Assembly (NCBI GenBank): GCA_034620365.1
Contig: JAQGEQ010000305.1
Span: forward strand, 620,001 to 684,000
Origin: Pegea sp. RAD2-039
Lineage: Eukaryota > Chordata > Thaliacea > Salpida > Salpidae
Length of the DNA: 64,000 bases
Direction: 5' to 3'
The notes below the pieces were generated by a model. That model ran no database searches. It was not told the DNA's origin and was given only the letters and a program-made list of their open reading frames with translations. Positions 25,243 through 38,755 of the stretch are shown here, piece after piece; the stretch's first letter is position 1; every line of letters begins with the position of its first letter. Position numbers and translations under genes: made by a program.

Positions 25243-28200
25243 GCTCCAAAAAGGTTCAAATAAAGATTTGTTATGATTTTAAGCTATATGCTTCAATGTA
25301 TGTAAAAATCAATTAGATTTAAATTATATCTGAAGAAACAAAAGTTTGTTTATGTTTATAATTTCATAAAAAATTAAACAAAATAAGACAATTTACATCT
25401 CTATTTATTTATATAGCTAAAATAACAGCATAACTTTTTTATGTATAGCCTCAGCACAAAATTTTCATAATTAGGGTCATATATAATTACTTAATATGAG
25501 GTATTTTGTATTTTTAACTTCAAATAAATAGTTAAACAAGTATAAATAAAATTACTATTGTTGCTCTATATAATCTCTGTTAAAATCTAGCTTTTATAAA
25601 CTTTTTTTGATAAATCAAATAAAATTTTCTTGAAAAATGCATAAAAAACTGTTTAGTTTAAAAGTTTTATTTGCAAAATGTTTGCTAATTATACCAACGA
25701 TATGCGCATATCAAATTGCAACTTTTGGTACTTTTAAAATCGTTTGTTGTTATTTACAGTTTGACTCATGCGGTAAATTTCAAGTAAAATTTGAGTAAGT
25801 TGAAAATACTTTTGACGAGCCAAAGTGAAAACTTAAAAATCTGGTAAAAATTTTATGATATCATTTTAAGACTTTTTAATGGATTTGTAATTAGTTTATA
25901 CATACTTATCAAATCGACCGTATGCATAGAATACAAACGTTTAAATATTTTGCATAGAGTTTTTAATCGTTTTGTTGTTGTAATTAAATACTAAAAACAA
26001 AATGTTTATTTAATTATTTAAAAATCTCAAGTTTTAACCGTTTAAGAAGTATATCTATTATAATTTTTCATCAAAGTTATATAATTTAAAATTTCAGTTT
26101 CAAAACTTGGAAATTTTCCAATTGTAAGACCATAAAAGTTTATGTGTGCATATACTACTTACTTGAATTATAGAAATTATAAAATAAAAATTTAATTAAG
26201 CAGTCAATTACATAAAACCAAAATATATAGTCGTTACTTTTAGTTACAAATTTGGAGCCTTGGGGATATTTGAAAGATACTTTTTAATGTTTTAAAAATC
26301 TTTTAGCGGTGTAGAAAACCGTTTAGTAAGCTATGGTGTAAAGAATAGATTAAAGAGACAAATTTAAGATGATTTGCTAAAGCTGAATTGTAAATAAAAC
26401 GCAACTAAAATTGAACGCAACAAAAATTTCTTTAATTTATTGAATAGTAACGAAGTGTATAAAAGTATTAACCTTTCACGACGATTCATAACGTTCTTAT
26501 ACTATTACACAGTTGCTAAAACCGAAAGTTTTCAAGTCACTGTAGTACTATAACTGGCTTTGTATCAGTAACCCACTCATCACATTTACTTTATTTTCCG
26601 TAAATTTTAATTCTAAATCTTACTCGAGACAAATACAACACAATTTTATAGTTTAACATAAAACTATTTATCCTTAACTTTATATCAACTGTTCAAAAGC
26701 ATCAAAAAAGTTACTTTTTTGTAAGTAAAACGCGTTTTATTAACTTAATCAGTAAGAAGGTGGTCAAAAGTGGTCATCTACTTCCTCAACTTTGTTGCAA
26801 GACACGTATACGTTTGTAAGTCGTTTTGTTTTTACAGACTTTTCTTTTTATGAACTGTTTATTAGCAAATAGAAAATGATAGCGGGCTCGACTAGGGTTA
26901 CTTTACAAATCTACTGATATCACAAAAATGATTATTAGAGCTGTAAGCACATCAAGTTTTCGTAAGATTCTTTTGTAAGATCGTTTCAAGACTTTAATCT
27001 ATTTATAGTTTGAATCTTAATTTAAAAAGCTTTACTACAAGTATTTAGCAATCACATATTCGTGGGGATAAAACAAGATCTGTAGCGCAGAGCCTTAGTC
27101 TACTAATCTTCGATTTCATTAAATCTTTAGTATCTTCAATAAAGTATGAGTCTTACTTGATGATGATGTTTTAAAGTCTTTAATTTTAAAGATTTGAAGA
27201 TCAAAGATATATCATTTACTATCTAAATAAAATTTTAAACATTTTTATGATGATAGTTCTTCTGCGACAACTGTGATTTATTTACCACTTTAGTGACCAC
27301 CAAACCATATATGAGTGGGACAAAAGTTTGAACATTTTGGAGTTTAGCAATTTTTACTCAAAATTTCGTTTGATATTTTTACTACTGAATAATAAAAATC
27401 ATCATTTAAAATTCTACTAATCTTGGAATTAATTAAAACTTTGATTTTTTATTTTTAACAAACCAAAAAATTTGAAAATAAATGTTTGAAGTTTCTTCTT
27501 ATATTAGTGATTGTGTGAATAAAGTGTAAAAAATTGAATTATGAGTGTTCATTCAAAGCTGTGAAATTCGCAAAATAATCAAGTTTCAAGCATTGAGCTG
27601 TTTTTGACTAGAAGCAATAAAGTTATTAATCATGAAAGCATTTTCGTATTCCTCATCTTCAAATCTCATAATATTTAAAACCAACATTATCTAACAATAA
27701 CTAGTGTTGTTGAGGTAGCAATCAAACTACTTTCATTCTAATAATCATTAAAAAAGCGAAAATCTGTAAAAGTATTTTCATTTATTAACAAAAAATCATT
27801 GTAATATAAAATTATAAGTACTGAAAACGTGTGATACTGTCGCAAGATAAATTTGTGAACATTTTAAACGATGTAATCAATAAGAAGTAATTAGAAAGTA
27901 TTTTTCAATATCTGATTGATTGCTTTTTATTCTGCTAAAATATCTGCTGCTTTTTTATAAAACTTTGCAGAACCTTTTCTCAACAATAATTTCAAATGGC
28001 TTTCATCCAAACAAAAAGTCTTCATCAATAATTTAGGAAAACAAATAAACAAAGAATCAAATTAGAATCAGAAGAGTCAACTTGGCAAAGAAGAATTGTA
28101 TACAATGAAACAAGAAAGTGAAATTATCAGAACAGTACAAGCAAAATAGAGATGGCAACAAAGCGTTTACAGAAAAATGCACAAAATTGTAGATTGATCA

Positions 28201-28264
28201 AAAGAAGAAGAATCAGAAGATCAAATCTGCAACCAGAGGTACATGGTTTGTAATCGGATACTTG
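25243..28264. other. Intergenic region between WDR17 and DENND5
   Basis: This is AT-rich DNA upstream of WDR17 and downstream of DENND5 (both on the minus strand). No coding frame, RNA gene or clear repeat was recognised. It should contain the WDR17 promoter and the DENND5 3' UTR. Confidence 0.5.
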
Positions 28265-31200
28265 TCAAGCGTTGTCTAGCAGGATAGGACCCAGACCGCG
28301 AAGTAGAAAGTCATCAAGAGGTATTTCGTAAATCTCAAGCATATTCAAAAGTTGAGCTAAAAATTTTACTGCTTGTTGGTTACATAAAAAAGCGTGTTCT
28401 TCGTAGATATCACTATAATCCTAAAAAAAAGGATCAAAATGGGATTTTTTGAGATCAAACTCACGTACCTGTGCCACTGATGATGCAAACGGTAACCAAT
28501 TAGAAATACCATGTTCATGGATACCAATACAAATCAACAAAGTCATCATATCATCTTTACCGAGTCGATACTGACCATGTAGCTGTATCCGTTGATAGAG
28601 TTGACACAATCGGATCAACGACTCCCTCTCACGAAGAAGACTTGAAGAGAGGACTTATTTTGGGGCTTGTTACTTCAAGGGAACTCACCTCGCTTCACTT
28701 TTGTAGTCCTGGTTGCTTCCATCATTTCGATTATCTGGGATTAGGTTGGTTGTTGATGGTTTCTGATTCTTTGGTGAGCGATCTGAAAGATGAAGATCAG
28801 AAAGAAGTTTGTGAGATTTGGTGGAAACTTACAGACAAAGAAATCAGTTGCAAAGAACTGATTGTTAACTGAAGTGGGATTATTTAGGTTTGATCGAGAT
28901 GACTTCCTCTTAAAGGATGGAGACGATCCTTGTAAGCGATCATTTATAGCTGACATCAACTCCCAACAGTAAGTTGGCTTCCGATGTCTACAGAAGATTC
29001 CATAATTGCAACTAACTGCTTGTCTCTGAGTAACTTACATAAAACGACTTTTGTTCCTCTTCAAGCCATGTGAGAAGACATCAAATAAGGCAGCAACTAA
29101 TCCCTTAGTCAGCAAACGAACAAGACATGAATTAGAAGGGGAGATTGGGGTGTGGGATACATGTGTCCTGTTGAAGAACGTGATCAGATTATTGACTGAT
29201 TGACCGATCTTCTCTTGTAGCTCCGGGATTGTTGGTTGAATAGAAGTTCTAAAGATGAAAACGTTAAAGAAAAGAATATGAGTAAGACCTTCTACCTCTT
29301 GGATGCTTCATTTGCAAGAGAGTCAATATGATCGTGGATGTTGCAGTAAAGAGGAAGTTGATGAGCAACAAGAAGTCTTTCGATGCTGTTATCATCTACT
29401 CCTCTTCCTAGAGAGCGGAAACAAGGGAACGCATAGACCTGAAAGATCAGGATGAAGATCAGGAGATGAGATCAGTTGCTATGATTACCTGTCCCGTGAC
29501 TTCGTTCGTTACGGTGATAAAATCGAGGCGCCAATTTGGAAAAACGCCATAATTGTCGTGACCAATTATAAGTGAGGTAATGAAGCCCAAATTGGTGTGC
29601 TACGAAAAGAGATTTGGTGATGTTGGAGATGATGATGATTATGAAACCTTAAAGACGAAATTGAGGGTTCCACGTGGCACATCCATCACTGCAGTGTGAC
29701 GTAGTTCACCATGGAGACGAAGGTACACATTCGCAGAGGTTCCACCAGATGCAAGTGAGATTTGACGCGAAGGAAAGATGGCGACGCGATAAGTGATATC
29801 TGTGAGGTACAGATTGAAGCTAGTAATTGAGGTAAGAGTGGGGCGAACCTGTTTTGGGGAAAGAGTTGGTGAACGAGTTGAAGTCCGCAGTTTTGAGTGT
29901 GAGGAGATGATAAAGGAACTGCTGACGCTCGTCTTCACATTGTAGCAACGAATACTTCTTATACATCTTCCTACATAGCAACTTGTGTCGTTACCATAGC
30001 AACCAAACAACTACAAGCAACTTGTGTCGTTACCATAGCAACCAAACAACTACAAGCAACTTGTGTTGTTACTATAACAACCAAACAACTACTAGCAACT
30101 TGTGTTGTTACCATAGCAACCAAACAACTAGTAGCAACTTGTGTTGTTACCATAACAACCAAACAACTAGTAGCAACGCACTTGAGTAGATCACTGTCAA
30201 GTAGAAGATGATTGAGGTAATCATGAAGTTTCTTCTGTTCCAACGCCAGACGAATCCAAGCTCTACTCCTTCCTACATCCGTGTGGACATCTCTCATCGA
30301 CATCACGTTGCTACGAGACACGCATCACTAACTATCGCACTTCACTCTTACTCACCGAAGACTTGTCATCAATTCACGTTCCGCTTTTTTGTTAGAATCG
30401 CAACTTTGTACCATTTTATTATCTACGAAACATCACGTGACAATGACGTCATATACTCGCGTGCTTACTCACCTTTTAATTGACTTCTGGATGTGATAGA
30501 TGAAGATAAAAAGCTTCGAGGAAGCGAGTGGTAATAGTTCTCACAATCATCTCCAGTTCTTTCTTCGCCCTGTATTTCGGTCACCGCTGCAGTTGCGTCC
30601 ACTATTGAAGGGGTACTTCCCCCAATTTGACGACGTGACGTCAATCCAGTTTCACAATTTTCTTGTGAACTTAACTGCTGCCGTAATTTGGTGGCAGCGT
30701 GAAAACTGAGTAGATGCGACCACAGCGCTGATTTGCCCTGGAAATAAATGAAGGTCAGTGGTTGGTGGACAAGTGGTTAATGGACAAGTGGTTGGTGGAC
30801 AAGTGGTTGGTGGACATGTGGTTGGTGGACATGTGGTTGGTGGACAAGTGGTTAATGGACAAGTGGTTAATGGACAAGTGGTTGGCGGACAAGTGGTTGA
30901 CGGATAAGTGGTTGGTGGACAAGTGGTTGGTGGACAAGTGGTTGGTGGACAAGTGGCTGGTGGACATGTGGTTGGCGGACAAGTGGTTGACGGATAAGTG
31001 GTTGGTGGACAAGTGGTTGACGGATAAGTGGTTGGTGGACAAGTGGTTGGTGGACAAGTGGTTGGTGGACATGTGGTTGATGGACAAGTGGTTGGTGGAC
31101 AAGTGGTTGGTGGACAAGTAGTTGTTGAACATGTGGTTGACGGATAAGTGGTTGGTGGACAAGTGGTTGGTGGACAAGTGGTTGTTGAACATGTGGTTGA

Positions 31201-34200
31201 CGGATAAGTGGTTGGTGGACAAGTGGTTAGTGGACAAGTGGTTAGTGGACAAGTGGTTGGTGGACAAGTGGTTGTTGAACATGTGGTTGACGGATAAGTG
31301 GTTGGTGGACAAGTGGTTAGTGGGCATGTGGTTGGTGGACATGTGGTTGTTGGACAGGTAGTTGGTGGACAAGTGGTTGATGACTTTTTATACTTTTCGC
31401 TCGTTGGTTTCTAGTCCATGACTCCAAACTCTTTCAAGAAGATCACATAATCCGGCAATCCAGGTATTCTCCTCCAAACCAGCAATACCAATCTCACTCC
31501 AACCTAAAGCAACTGCTTCTTGACCCATTTTACCAATCAACAGACGCTTCGTCTGCAAAAGGTCACGTCATCAAACCATCACGTGACAAACTATCACGTG
31601 ACAGACCATCACGTGACAAACTATCACGTGACAGACCATCACGTCATCAAATTATCACGTGACAAACCATCACGTGACAAACTATCACGTGACAAACTAT
31701 CACTTACTTTTATCCTGCAATCATTCAAAAGTTTCTCAACAAACTTCCAATTGGTTCTCGCAATAATCTCAGATGAAAACTCCGTGTGATTCGGAGGAGC
31801 CAGCAACTTGTTCTTCAACTCAGCTAACTTGCGCTGTAGTTTATCGATGACGTGGCAGTCGTTGATTGGTTGTTTCAAACTCACCCATTTCGATTCCGAT
31901 CTCGAAGTCTGTCGCTTGAAAGTCCGACGGGATTCATGAATGCGGCGGACATGCTTCTTTTTACCCCATCCTTCATATGCCAGCAACTTCTCCTGAACAC
32001 CGGTTGTTCATTGAAGCGTAACGCGCGCGTATTGTAGCTAAAAACTAACTTTGATTTTCGGTAAACTTCCGGATGAAGTCTTTTCCAACTTCTTCTGGTC
32101 TTCCGAATTATCTTGTAAGACATGGAGTGGAGGACTCACAAAATCCACATTTGACATCCGTCTTTTATATCCTTGCTCTTTAGAGGAAGATCAGGAGTTG
32201 ATCTTGAAAGTTTGAAAGACTCACCACTTTCCTGGATCCAAGAATCAACTTGATTTGATCCTAAGAAGAAATTGGTGGAAGAGATCGATAAGGTCCGAAT
32301 CCGACCAGCAGACTGGATTGGGCTGGGTACAGAGGTCCTGTGGTCGGGTAAAACTTTCAACTGCTCAATGCGATCATCAAATAATCGAAGGTGAGGGTCC
32401 TATAGATGAAAGATTCAGATGATGATGATTGGAGGAAGGGGACGGACTTTTTCCAACAGATCTTGATGATGAGGAGCAGATAGAGGATGAGAAATTAGCC
32501 AACTGTCGATTAGGTAAGCAAACATCATCGTGTCAAGAAACGGGAGCAGAAAAGGAAGACGAGATTCTGGTTGATCCGAGATAAAAGAGGTCTGAAGATG
32601 AATATTTGAGATGATAAGTTTCCAGGATGAAGATTGCAGAAAAAGTTTTTAATAAAATTCTTCAAATTCTAAAACTGAAATTCAAACCACAAAAAAAAAA
32701 GAGAAGTTTTTGCAAAAAAAAAGAAGAAAATTATTGAAGCGGAAAGATCGGGATCAAATGGATGCTGACTTTATCAAAGATCTCATCTGTTTGATGATGC
32801 CAAGATGGTCCCTCTTCTTCAGCAGGCTGAATGATAAACTTCTCATATTGAAAAAAGAAATTGACGAAAGAAGATACAATAGTCTCCCGGATGCAGGTAT
32901 TTAATTTATCCTCGTTAAACTTTACTGCATCCACCTAGTAAAGATACGTGTCCTAAAAAGAGTCTTTGAAGATCAGGATCATACTTTTAATTGATTGGTG
33001 TTGTTGGCATCAACTGGACTACTTAAAGTTGCTACGCATTTTTCCATCAAAACTTCTCTATTAATTTCTGAATAAAAATTGTTGTTTGAAAAAGAGGAAG
33101 TCATCAACATCCTCATCAACAAGATGTTGATGGAACTTATCGTTGATATTATTGAGGTTGAAACAGTTATTAAATGTCAATTAGAAAGTGAATAGAAGAT
33201 GTTGTGAAATATGAAAGTTTTGTCGACTATCGAATGATTAAACAGAAAACAATTTATTTAAATAATAATAAATATTCGTTGAAAAAATAACAAATAAAAT
33301 AAATAAATAAAATTGTTTTATTTGAAATAAAAGATGTTTTTGAAAGAAGATGAACCTTGAACAGATTAAAATTAATTATTTGCTGAAAAGTTTCGCCTCT
33401 GAATAATTGAATTGATAATTTCGAAAAAATAACATTTCTGAGAAACAAAAACTGTTGTAAGTTGAAAAAATGAAATTGTTGTGATGAAGAACCTAAAAGT
33501 TTCTTCCAGCAAATCAGTTGACTTGACAAAAAACTATTTGTTTTCAAAACTTGCTTCAAAACACTTATCAAAATTAAATTGGTGAAAAATTAGAAGTTTT
33601 ATCAACTAGAATATTTATCAAATAAACGGAATAATTTTTTCGATTTTTACAAATTGCAGATGTTGCTGATGGAGTTGTTACAGAAAAAAATATCAAATAA
33701 GTGAGGTGGGAGGTGGGAGTAATTGACAAGATGATGAGAGTTTCTACAAAATACTTTGCATCAATTTTAACTAATCAGTAATGTCTGGATTTTGTGTCTT
33801 TATTCAATAAGTCTTGCAGATGAGAGAGATTTTAAGATTTTGATCTTTAACAAAACTGATGATTGATGAAGACATGGGTTATATCAAGAATTTAGTAAAT
33901 TTGTTTATTCAAAATGCAGAAAAGGTCGAGAAGTTTAGATGAATGATGACGTCATCACGAAGCGAATTAGACGATTTAAATTTGAAATTAAAAATTTGCT
34001 GAAAATAAACGAATATTTCGATATATTCAGGAAAATATTGAAGAAGGTTTCAAATTACAAATTTTTCAGTTAATTTTTTATAAACAAATCGCAGTTACGT
34101 TTCAACTTTAATTGCTTCAAAATAAAACTGACCTTTTTGAGTCCCGACGCTTATAGAGCGTTTCTTGGTAGCCACTATAGCTTGTTCCGATAAATATCGA

Positions 34201-36476
34201 AGCTGAAGACCAATTATCAATAATTAAATTTGATTATGTCGAAATTTCCCGCTAATTGATGAAAGCTTACTTCTTTGTGATAATGTTTCAAAAATTCATT
34301 CAACTTCTTAATCAAGTCCTCTTGTCCAGGGAAGCTGGGCTGGTCTTCTGGGCACTCGACCACAGCATTGTCTAGGTCCACGTAACACTGGTTGTCCTGG
34401 AAATATAACATTCATATCACCATCAAGTTACTATCGATCAAAACGAAAACGGAAATGACGAGTGGTTGTGACGTCATCACGAATCATATGACGTCACCAA
34501 CCAGATGAGAATTAGTGGTAGAATGTGAAAGTAAATAGAAAAAGTGGAATTTGTGGTGAAGCAGCTATTTTAGATTTTAGCTACAAATTGTAAAAATCTT
34601 TGAAAGTTTTGTAAATTGTTTCAAAACAATTTGATGAAATTTGTAAAATCATCAAAAATTAAATAAAAGTGATTGACGGATGTGAGAAGTCGATATATTT
34701 GAAGAATAGTTTGAAGTTAGGGACTGGAAACTATTGTAATTAGAAACTGGAGATTGCAACAAGCAGAAAATAGGGATATTCGAATAATTTAATCATTAAA
34801 ACCACTTATATCCTTCACGCTTCACTTGGTCCGCTCACAAGATGTCACTGGTGACGACCAGCAAAGCGTAACAAACAACAAATTTGAAACATCATGAGAA
34901 AATGCTTATCGTGATCTCAATAAACAAAACATGAAGCGACGATTTCCATAAAAGAAAAAAGCCAAATTTGGTCTTGACACTTACCTTTAACTCGCGACGA
35001 AGAACCAGTTTCATTTTGGAAGGGACCACAACTCCAATGATGTAAGGTATTGGGGCGTCAAAAAAGTGGACAGCTAGATCCACAGGTAGGACAGACACAA
35101 GGGCATAGGGCCAACGAAAGGGGAAGATGAGAGAAGTGATGCTCTCTGCGACGTGCATCTGCATCCTGTTTTCTGATGAAGAACATAAGATCAAGAAAGC
35201 GATCAACAACAAAAAGTGAGTCACGTGATGTTGACTTCGATCACACACCTTTTGAAACTAACAAAATCGATCTCTCTAACAACACAGACGTCAACAAGTT
35301 GATTAGATTAGATGGACCTCCTAAAAGTTGGAGGATATCGGAAAGATTGATGTCAAGAGGAGGTAGTTCATTTTTTGAAGGCTTCTGTATGATAAGAGCG
35401 TCTCCTCCACAAGATTCTGGGATGCAAGAGATCCGACAGCTACAATTGTGTGTGAGGAGAGGAACCTGGTGAGATCGCAAGGAGCGTTAATGATTAACTT
35501 CTTGAAATCTGAACAAAATTCCTTATTGACAGACTTGTTATTTGTTGATTTCAAAGTTTAAATGATAAAGAGAATTACCTCGTACAAAAGATTGTAGATG
35601 TAACTTTCAATACAGAAACCGTCTATTATTTTGTTTTCTTTTACAAAGTTTTGAAAAAGGTAAGTTAAAATTGTTTTACACGAATTAAAGAAGGCATTTG
35701 GGGTGATAAAACCAAAACATTTCTCTACATAAAGCTGGAAATTTGTGTCAATGGAACTCATGCCAAGAACATCTGTACAAAAATTTTCATTAACACTTTT
35801 ATCAACTAAATACTCAAGAAAAATATTTTTATGAAACTTACTTCTGATGTTTTGAGTGACTGACTGATTAGAAGAAGGTTCAAAAAACGTCAAAACATGT
35901 CCATAATACTTGGAACCGTCCTCACGAGTTAGGATAAATGTGTGGATTCTCTCTTCAGGCAAAGGATCTTTTTTAGAGACAAAGACCTTCAACCCCCCAG
36001 GGGCACATAGTTTCCATAACTAAAGTATAATAATTTTACCGCTAAGAAAAGAATTTGTAAAAATGCTTTAAGATGAAGAATGTTTGAAATTTGTTCTACC
36101 TCATCAGACTGCCATGGATTTTCAATGACATTTTCAGGGAAGTGACATAAAATACTTGCAACAAGGTTACTTTCAATATACTCTGAATAAAAAACAGATT
36201 TATAAAAGCATAAGTCAAAATCAGATCTTTTAAAAAGGTTATATTTAAATAAAACATCTTTAAAAACAACAAAGAATAATTTGGAGTTTGATATTTGAGT
36301 ACAATCTACCAATCATAATATTTATCTATAAAGTAAACAAGCTCACTGGAAAACTCATTTTCTTCCAATTGTTTATAAACTTCAATAGGTTTGTCCTCTG
36401 CTAACCCACAGATAAAGAAGTAGTCAATAAATCTAAAAGTTTCTTTTTGTTTATCATTGTCATAAATGATTCCCAT
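28265..36476 (-). CDS. DENND5: DENN domain-containing protein 5 (Rab6-interacting Rab-GEF), 26 exons
   Basis: Predicted 1332 residues (human DENND5A 1287). Exons: 36476-36347, 36182-36100, 36019-35842, 35772-35579, 35465-35249, 35172-34985, 34396-34271, 34202-34133, 33067-32985, 32934-32770, 32591-32448, 32399-32225, 32177-32050, 31992-31708, 31552-31394, 30737-30473, 30290-30182, 29970-29849, 29799-29648, 29599-29489, 29438-29296, 29248-29039, 28987-28833, 28782-28689, 28625-28469, 28420-28265; all in phase. Residues about 1-580 form the tripartite DENN module ([50 protein letters not shown]). About 690-940 is RUN1 ([33 protein letters not shown]), about 940-1060 PLAT, about 1110-1332 RUN2. 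DENND5 proteins exchange GDP on Rab GTPases and bind Rab6 at Golgi/endosomes. Acceptors of exons 13, 17 and 25 are weak choices fixed mainly by phase. Introns 14, 15 and 17 are tandem repeats. Confidence 0.93.
29979..30178. repeat. 39-bp tandem repeat filling DENND5 intron 17
   Basis: About five copies of a 39-base unit, starting AGCAACTTGTGTCGTTACCA and ending ACAACTACA. Copies differ at a few positions (GTCGTT/GTTGTT, CATAGC/TATAAC). The array reaches from the exon 17 donor to within about ten bases of the exon 18 acceptor, so the 211-base intron is almost pure repeat. Confidence 0.9.
30757..31379. repeat. 15-bp minisatellite filling DENND5 intron 15
   Basis: About 41 copies of a 15-base unit, GTGGTTGGTGGACAA, with variants (GTGGTTAATGGACAA, GTGGTTGACGGATAA, GTGGTTGTTGAACAT) and a higher-order order of variants near the right end. 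It occupies nearly all of the 656-base intron. Because the unit length is a multiple of three, several frames stay open on both strands; these are not genes. Confidence 0.93.
31563..31700. repeat. 15-bp TCACGTGA tandem repeat filling DENND5 intron 14
   Basis: About nine units of the form ATCACGTGACAAACC (variants ATCACGTGACAGACC, ATCACGTCATCAAAT) span nearly all of the 155-base intron. Each unit carries the palindrome TCACGTGA or its TCACGTCA variant. Confidence 0.88.
33068..34132 (-). other. DENND5 intron 8
   Basis: This 1065-base AT-rich intron is the longest in the gene. I saw no coding frame or repeat in it. It contains one TGACGTCA palindrome near 33948. Confidence 0.5.
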
Positions 36477-38431
36477 TTTCAGTTAGTTTCAGTTATATGA
36501 AATTAAAATGAACCATGTGTTGAAACAAAACTATATCCAATTAAAATAAACAAATCTAAAAAATAAATATAAGAATCATCAGAATAAATAAAACTTAAAA
36601 CTGAAAAATGTTACTTTATGATACAAATTTCAAAATATAATTTTATAAAGTTTTTCAGTGAAGAACTGATTCTATAAAATCTTATTTAAAATATATATAT
36701 GAAAATAAATATAGAATAATTTAAAAATAAGTTTTGTTTATTTTGTTGATGACTAAAAACATCTTATATTACATTCAAAATATATTCTGGTGTTGCTTAT
36801 CAACATCATGACATTATTAATAAACTGTAAAACTAAAACATTAAAACTAAAATGTAATCAAAATAATTAGTAAAATCTGAAAAAATATCATTTTGAACAC
36901 AATTACTGATATTAGAAAAAAGCAAACTGAGATCTACATCATTTAAACAACATTCTACCATGATATAAAACACATTTTAAACAAATAATTTCAAACAAAT
37001 ACTTTCAGACAAAAACGTCATTCTACTTAAAGAACTATCTCACCGCTAATTTAGAAAAAAAAATTTAGAAACAGGGAAAACGTGTACAGCATGCCAAAAA
37101 ATTTCAATTCAAAAATAAATTTATAATTTACTTTACATCAAGTATACAAAATAATTTTATGGTAAAAACGTTTTTCAACAAGAAAATAACTTTCATCGTT
37201 GTTTATCATTTACTTCAGCTATTATTTTGGGTAAACAAAAACTTTTTCAAATACCCCACATAGTTTGTGATCTCACTGCATTTGCACCCGATAGATGCAG
37301 ACTTCTTCGCCATTCTAGCATTGACTGTAAATATAAAGTCCCGGACCTACTACGCCACCCCGTGTTGAGAGAATCAATAATAATTGACCATTAGTAGCAA
37401 ACGGTTAGTTTACCATTTACCTTTTCATGTTTATTCATCTTCTTAAGATGCCAAAAATTCATTCCAGTCTTACGAAAAAATCCTAGGACTTGTATCATAC
37501 GCCAGACAAAGTCAGCCTACGCCTAGTTTTCAAAAAGCCATACTGTCGTTTAATAAAATTGTTTGATAGCAAGGCTTCTTTACCAGGTGTCTTGCATCAA
37601 ATTAGTTGTCGAATACAAAAAATCTATTTCAGTTTAAGATTGATTCTAAAATCAATACATAAATATCATATCAATTTTACTGTTTTACAGAGTTTTAGCT
37701 TGAAAGTAATATTTATTTTTTGCCTATGTAGGACAACATTAAAAGTATTGAATCTTATATAAAATTTAAAAAAATCTTTTGCTTTAATAAGTTAAGTATA
37801 ATTAAATAACTTATTTTAAAGTTTAATATTAACAAAAACATAAGATTAGAATTAAAGTTATTCAGATTCACAATAATATTTTTACTAAAACTCTTATAGT
37901 TTTTAAATAAATGATTTTATCTTTTTATATTTCTTATTTAAAAAACAGAAATTTCATTTTTTTTTTCTTAAAATTACAAAGTTTATTATAATAAGCCAAC
38001 CTTCAAATTTTTAACGATACTTACTTTTGTTCTAATAAAAAAATTAAAACTTGAATTATTATTTTAGTAGTATCAGCGTTTCATATAAAATAAGTATTTT
38101 CACTTGCAATTTTTTATAATTGAAAGCTTACATTAGATTATATCAATAATTAATTTTTTGTTATATAACCATTATGTGAACTATTTCTTCTTTATATGAA
38201 ACTTTGTATAAATCACTGTTTAGTTTATAGGTAATTAAATACATTTCTTGTAACTCTGTATTGATTTATTTAATTTTGCGAAATTTATTTAGAAAATATT
38301 ACAAAAATATGAAGCTAATATATTTGAAATATTACAAAGTAGTTCAGTAGAACATGTTTATATAAACAAAAAAAATTTGTAGGATTGAAAAAGTAAAACA
38401 AAGTTTCAAAAATCATTTTAAGAATCTGTTT
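36477..38431. other. DENND5 upstream region with a GC-richer island
   Basis: This lies between the DENND5 start and the R-SNARE stop, both minus strand. Most is AT-rich. About 37250-37400 is distinctly richer in GC, and on the minus strand contains TGGCGTAGTAGG followed by a 32-codon frame starting ATGGCGAAGAAG. It may be the DENND5 promoter or 5' exon, or a small RNA or SINE; none is established. Confidence 0.4.
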
Positions 38432-38755
38432 TTAGGTATATTCTCCAAGAAGAATCAGTATAATTAATGTGAGTGTAGTCAAGCCCACAATAAAAATCCA
38501 CAATACTTTATTCTTCCACCAATTACGTCTTTTTATGCTCCTTGCTCTTGTGTAAAAACATTTTGCATCTTTTTCGAGAGCTTCACTTTTCATTTTTAAC
38601 ATATCTAGATTTCCTTCTCTTTCAATTAATTGTTCAAAACAGTTTTTTGCAATGTCGGTTACAGCTTCTGCTTCCCTTTGAAGTTCGGCTACTTTTGAAT
38701 TGGCCTTTTCATCGATTACTTCAAGGGTATAACTATCAACTGTTTCCTTACTCAT
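38432..38755 (-). CDS. VAMP/synaptobrevin-type R-SNARE, short form
   Basis: A single coding exon encodes 107 residues. It is a tail-anchored vesicle SNARE that pairs with Q-SNAREs to drive membrane fusion. After a short N-terminus the R-SNARE helix runs from about residue 24 to 84, with the zero-layer arginine in FEQLIEREGNL, matching VLERDQKL of VAMPs. The juxtamembrane KRRNWWKNK motif matches KRKYWWKN of VAMPs. Residues about 86-103 form the transmembrane anchor. There is no longin domain. Size and tail resemble VAMP8/VAMP5-like brevins, but I cannot place it in one subfamily. No introns interrupt the frame; a 5'-UTR intron is possible. Confidence 0.88.
   Translation of the reverse strand: MSKETVDSYTLEVIDEKANSKVAELQREAEAVTDIAKNCFEQLIEREGNLDMLKMKSEALEKDAKCFYTRARSIKRRNWWKNKVLWIFIVGLTTLTLIILILLGEYT

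Noticed and set aside
29983-30321. Repeat-encoded frames around the 39-bp array
   Set aside because: Artefacts of the intron-17 tandem repeat overlapping the end of DENND5 exon 17; not separate genes.
30755-31372. Long repeat-encoded frames on both strands (STNHLS type on minus, DKWLV type on plus)
   Set aside because: They are translations of a 15-bp intronic minisatellite whose period is a multiple of three. The region lies between two phase-matched DENND5 exons.
29971-31707. CRISPR-like arrays
   Set aside because: The repeats are head-to-tail with no unique spacers, in a eukaryotic intron.
37490-37762. 90-codon plus-strand frame upstream of DENND5
   Set aside because: Hydrophobic/basic AT-rich translation without recognisable family or splice context.
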